Source: Nitrospira sp. (GTDB lineage: Bacteria > Nitrospirota > Nitrospiria > Nitrospirales > Nitrospiraceae). Taken from it: DNA of 35,628 nt. Positions 32,792 to 35,628 of the stretch are shown in pieces; the stretch's first letter is position 1, and each line of letters begins with the position of its first letter. Below the pieces are notes generated by a model that saw nothing but the letters and a program-made list of their open reading frames with translations, did no database searches and was not told the DNA's origin. Location: assembly GCA_005116965.1 (NCBI GenBank), contig SWDG01000027.1, positions 192,100-227,727 of the forward strand, read 5' to 3'. Made by a program: the position numbers and the translations under genes.

Positions 32792-33103
32792 ATGAAGACC
32801 ATTCGTGATTGTTTTGGCCGATTGATCAGACTCACAGACGAACGCATCGCACACATTCTCCAACATCCAGAAATGATTGAGATGGAGCCGGAGATTGCTC
32901 GTGTTCTCCAGGAGCCAGCTGAAGTGCGCCTTTCCCGTTCAGACAGCACGGTACAGCTCTTCTACGAGTACTACGCCAAGACACGTGTTGGTGGGAAATG
33001 GCTCTGTGCCGTGGTAAAGTATGCTGCAGAAGATGGATTTGTCGTGACCGCCTATCTGACAGACCAGATGAAACCGGGAGAGCGCCTATGGCCGAAAAAG
33101 TAA
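32792..33103 (+). CDS. Small PBECR-like (RelE/Barnase-type nuclease fold) protein, possible toxin
   Basis: The 103-aa protein shows a compact pattern: LTDERIAHILQHPEM, VLQEPAEVRLSRSD, LFYEYYAKTRVGGKWLCAVVKY and FVVTAYLTDQMKPGERLW. This resembles small nuclease-like domains of the phage-Barnase/EndoU/ColicinE5-D/RelE group, with a conserved His and Arg/Tyr residues. I place it there by pattern and am not certain of the family. It overlaps the following DUF2283 gene by 16 bases, a typical toxin-antitoxin layout. There is no good Shine-Dalgarno before ATG 32792. Confidence 0.6.
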   Translation: MKTIRDCFGRLIRLTDERIAHILQHPEMIEMEPEIARVLQEPAEVRLSRSDSTVQLFYEYYAKTRVGGKWLCAVVKYAAEDGFVVTAYLTDQMKPGERLWPKK

Positions 33104-33300
33104 AAGTCTGGTTTGATCTGGAAGCCGATTACCTGGAAGTTCAGTTTCGTGAGGCTCCGGGTTTCATGAGGCCTACGGCGCATGATGCCGTTATGGAGCG
33201 CGTAGATGAACAGGGGCGTGTCCTGGGCTTCAGCGTACTCGGCGTTAGCCGCTTTCCCAAAGACCATCCATTAGAAGCGGAACTCGTGGCTAGAGAATAA
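33088..33300 (+). CDS. DUF2283 family small protein, possible antitoxin partner
   Basis: The 70-aa product from ATG 33088 fits DUF2283: KVWFDLEADYLEVQF near the N-terminus, then MERVDEQGRVLGFSVLGVSRF. Members are small beta-rich proteins often found next to small nuclease-like genes. The 16-base overlap with the preceding gene indicates a joint transcript and coupled translation. The frame is open 30 codons upstream from 32998, but that only reads the first gene out of frame. No biochemical role is established to my knowledge. Confidence 0.75.
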   Translation: MAEKVKVWFDLEADYLEVQFREAPGFMRPTAHDAVMERVDEQGRVLGFSVLGVSRFPKDHPLEAELVARE

Positions 33301-33595
33301 GGCATCACCAGCCGACCAACAGGTTCCGAGCGGCCCTGATAGTCTACAACACGCTTTCTTCAACAGGTTCGGCTCGACCAGGCTCGCCGCAAGCAGGGCA
33401 GGCTCAGCCCTCAGCCTGTCTTTGAGCCCTTGGCCCTCCCCCTGCGAACTCAGTCCTCAGCACTTCTCAGAGAGGGGCGTGATTTCTCGTAGTGAAAGGG
33501 GTAAGCTGCGGCCCAGTCGTTGATTGGAAGCCTGGCTTCTCTGCGCGTTTCTCGGCAGAGCCAAGAAGTGAAGCCTGCGGGCCCTGGATCAATGT
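33301..33595. other. Non-coding stretch before the hsdS scrap
   Basis: No reading frame of coding character is seen. It contains short G+C-rich inverted pieces, such as CAGGCT...AGCCTG within 33391-33417 and GGCTCA...TGAGCC slightly further. They look like degenerate intergenic repeat debris and fit a site of past rearrangement. I see no terminator with a T-run. Confidence 0.45.
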
Positions 33596-33775
33596 ATGAT
33601 CGCAAGACCTGATTCTCAGGCTACTGTCGTTGAACAACAGCAAGCTGTGGCTGAAGTCGAGCGCCGCCTATCCGTCCTCGACGAACTCGAATCCGCCGTC
33701 CAAGCCAACCATGCCCGCGCTGAACGGCTGCGGCAGTCGATTCTTCAACGATCCTTTTCCAATGAACTAATTTAG
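33596..33775 (+). pseudogene. hsdS: C-terminal remnant of a type I restriction specificity subunit (hsdS)
   Basis: A 59-codon frame from ATG 33596 to TAG 33773 reads VVEQQQAVAEVERRLSVLDE, then LESAVQANHARAERLRQSIL and QRSFSNELI. This matches the conserved C-terminal coiled coil and end of HsdS proteins (EQxxIVAxVExxLSxxxxLE ... RAExLRQSILKxAFxGxL). HsdS is normally about 400 aa with two target recognition domains; here only the last ~50 residues remain. No methylase or restriction gene is in the window. Its stop is nine bases before the OLD nuclease start, so the locus likely once held a type I restriction operon containing that gene. Confidence 0.75.
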
Positions 33776-33784
33776 AGGGAATGC

Positions 33785-35494
33785 ATGAAGATCAGGGAAA
33801 TTGTTGTTCATAATTTTCGAGCCTTCAAAGATGCAACTCTATATGTGGAAGATTACGGCCTTCTCATTGGCGCAAACAATGCGGGGAAAAGTGCGGTTTT
33901 GGATGCTGTGCGAGCATTCTATGAGAAAGATATCAAGTTTGACGTCCAGCGAGACTTTCCAAAGTTTCCTACTGATGACAAAGAGTCCTGGATTGAGATC
34001 GAATATGAGATGACAAAGGATGAAGCAGAAACGATCCGTATCGAGTATCGACAAGCTGGTGGGCGGTTTCGCGTGCGAAGGGTCTTACACAGCGCGGACA
34101 AAGCTAACTTGCATCTCTATGCATACGAAGGCGGTGTCTTGTCAGCGAACCAGTTTTATGGAGAGGATAGTGTTGGAAAGGGGAAGCTTGGAGAGGTCGT
34201 CCACATCCCTGCGGTGACGAAACTTGAAGATATGACCAAATTTAGCGGGACGAGCCCGTTGCGAGACTTGGTCAATGCGATTTTCAAAAAACTGGTTAAA
34301 GGGAGCGAAGCATTTGCGAATTTTCAGTCTGCGGTCAATAAATTCGGGAAGGATATCCAAGCCGAGGAAACCTCTGACAAAAGGTCGCTACGTGGGCTGG
34401 AAGAGGATATAAACTCTGGCCTTAATGACTGGGAGGCGAAGTTTAAGCTGAGAGTAAGCCCGCTTTCCGAGACAGAAGTGGTCAAGTCCCTTCTGGACTA
34501 TGAGATTTATGATGAGGTGCTGAAGGCAAACCAAAGTGCTTCAAGCTACGGACATGGCTTTCAACGTCAACTGATCTATCGTCTCCTCAGAGTGTCAGCA
34601 GGTTACTCAGCCGGAAAATCACCGGCAAAGAAGAAAGACTTTTCTCCAGACTTTGTTCTGTTGCTGTTTGAAGAGCCAGAAGCGTTTTTGCATCCCCCTC
34701 AACAATCCCAACTGGACAGTGACTTGCGAAAGATTGCGATGGAGGAAGGGCGCCAGGTTCTTCTGTCGACTCATTCTCCCCAGTTCGTAAGCCATGCAAC
34801 CGAACATATACCAGGAATCGCCATGCTTCAGCGATGCAATGGGCAGAGTGTTATTGGCCAAATCAAGGTTGAGAGATTAAGCGAGCTCTTCGCCGAGAAT
34901 CAGGAAGTCAACAAGTTAGCAGCGGGATTAAAAAACTACGAAGCCGGATCCGATGAAAGTAAAATAGAAATGGAAGCGGTGAAGTATTTTCTGTGGTTGA
35001 ACCCCGAGCGGTGCGGAGTATTTTTTGCAAAGAGGACACTTGTAGTGGAGGGCCCTTCAGAGGTCGTGCTAATTAACTACCTCATTCACACAGGAAACAT
35101 TCGGACTCCGACAGGGGGTCTATTCGTCATAGATGCTTTGGGTAAATGTAATGTCCACCGATTCATGAATTTGCTTGGGGAACTCAAGATCGAGCATTCA
35201 GTGTTGCACGATCAAGATCCCAATAAGACCGGTGACGATAAGATATTCCATGAGAGGATGAACAAGCTGATTCAGGACAGCAAAAACATGTTCACTCAGA
35301 AGGTACATGTATTTGATGATGACCTGGAAGCCTTTCTGGGTGTCACTATGCCAGACAAGGAATATAGGAAACCCAGTCGTCTCTTGCTTGCTTTGAAAGA
35401 GTCACGGATCGATGGAGACCGAATTAAAGCATTATGCGAGCTAATTGAGAAATTGACAGGGGCATCAGTGGGCGCACCCGTTGCAATGAGTTAA
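33785..35494 (+). CDS. OLD-family ATP-dependent nuclease (AAA ATPase + TOPRIM)
   Basis: The 569-aa protein has an ABC/SMC-like ATPase with Walker A GANNAGKSAVLD (Lys35) and Walker B LLLFEEPEAFLHP (Glu296/Glu297), followed by QVLLSTHSPQFVS. A C-terminal TOPRIM domain follows, with LVVEGPSEVV (Glu422) and HDQDPN (Asp476, Asp478). OLD enzymes are nucleases tied to phage defence. AGAGGGA lies upstream of ATG 33785; the ATG four bases earlier is in another frame. Coding sequence looks more A/T-rich than the cob operon, hinting at transfer. It follows an hsdS scrap. No UvrD-like helicase follows within the window, so a Gabija pair is not shown. The last residues and the 134 bases after it show no other clear gene. 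Confidence 0.9.
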   Translation: MKIREIVVHNFRAFKDATLYVEDYGLLIGANNAGKSAVLDAVRAFYEKDIKFDVQRDFPKFPTDDKESWIEIEYEMTKDEAETIRIEYRQAGGRFRVRRVLHSADKANLHLYAYEGGVLSANQFYGEDSVGKGKLGEVVHIPAVTKLEDMTKFSGTSPLRDLVNAIFKKLVKGSEAFANFQSAVNKFGKDIQAEETSDKRSLRGLEEDINSGLNDWEAKFKLRVSPLSETEVVKSLLDYEIYDEVLKANQSASSYGHGFQRQLIYRLLRVSAGYSAGKSPAKKKDFSPDFVLLLFEEPEAFLHPPQQSQLDSDLRKIAMEEGRQVLLSTHSPQFVSHATEHIPGIAMLQRCNGQSVIGQIKVERLSELFAENQEVNKLAAGLKNYEAGSDESKIEMEAVKYFLWLNPERCGVFFAKRTLVVEGPSEVVLINYLIHTGNIRTPTGGLFVIDALGKCNVHRFMNLLGELKIEHSVLHDQDPNKTGDDKIFHERMNKLIQDSKNMFTQKVHVFDDDLEAFLGVTMPDKEYRKPSRLLLALKESRIDGDRIKALCELIEKLTGASVGAPVAMS

Positions 35495-35628
35495 GCAGAT
35501 GAGCCAACCTTCCCTGTTCAGAACGGAGATTTGGGGTCATGTCTTGCAATCAAACATAAAAAAACCTGGGACATTCTAAATTTCCTCATGGGCGGCGGTC
35601 CAATATCCCGCGTACCCCCTTCCTTCCG

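Noticed and set aside
35499-35579. 26-codon frame after the OLD gene (MSQPSLFRTEIWGHVLQSNI and six more residues)
   Set aside because: It is close to the upstream stop, but has no recognised similarity and no clear ribosome binding site; it could be the scrap of a broken gene, which cannot be shown from this end of the window.
33785-35628. Gabija defence system
   Set aside because: Only the GajA-like half could be argued; no GajB-type helicase start follows, and other OLD classes share the same domains.
35560-35628. CTGGGACATTCTAAATTTCC near the window end as the edge of a mobile element
   Set aside because: It vaguely recalls sequences flanking small transposases, but no transposase or second end is in the window.

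Overview
The window looks like chromosomal DNA of a Gram-negative, aerobic, B12-synthesising bacterium. A TonB-dependent receptor and LptG-type lipopolysaccharide export genes point to an outer membrane, and the oxygen-requiring DMB synthase BluB points to aerobic life. Gene content, codon style and the PilJ/ChpA-like chemosensory cluster suggest a Nitrospira-type (Nitrospirota) organism. That assignment is inference from general resemblance; no marker gene in the window proves it.

Layout. (1) 2-496: 3' part of a nitrilase-family hydrolase. (2) About 623-12443: one compact plus-strand cobalamin operon. It starts with a cobalamin riboswitch and a BtuB-like receptor, followed by cbiA/cobB, a small Cys-rich CWC protein, bluB, pduO-type adenosyltransferase, cobU, cobT, cobS, cbiB, cobD/cobC, cbiZ and cobQ. 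Many junctions are 4-nt start/stop overlaps. Together these genes cover corrinoid uptake, a,c-diamide formation, adenosylation, lower-ligand synthesis and activation, aminopropanol attachment, nucleotide loop assembly and cobinamide salvage. Early corrin-ring genes are absent. (3) 12444-12941: a long leader without genes that contains a perfect hairpin. (4) 12942-21265: a Pil-Chp-like chemosensory cluster (PilG/H-like CheY, CheW, double-HAMP MCP, CheA with three Hpt-type domains and a REC domain, two more CheW-like proteins, and a coiled-coil response regulator). (5) 21018-24123, minus strand: lptF remnant, lptG, fabF and an acyl carrier protein. (6) 24213-26928: cold-shock protein with a strong terminator, then a large TPR protein. 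(7) 26956-30837: divergent hydroxyacid reductase and GlcD-GlcF-like oxidase. (8) 30914-32673: MoaD/ThiS-like small protein and a DAACS symporter. (9) 32792 to the end: an accessory stretch with a nuclease-like/DUF2283 pair that resembles a toxin-antitoxin module, a C-terminal scrap of a type I restriction specificity gene (hsdS), and an OLD-family ATPase-TOPRIM nuclease.

The most striking observations are breaks in otherwise well-kept genes. The MCP has a single in-frame TAA in its signalling domain. lptF keeps a good promoter and its first ~60 codons, then runs straight into lptG. The response regulator and the acyl carrier protein run into each other tail to tail at a repeat boundary, so each ends in antisense of the other. 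These could be real deletions or assembly/sequence errors, and the sequence alone cannot separate the two. The hsdS scrap next to the OLD nuclease marks a remodelled defence locus.
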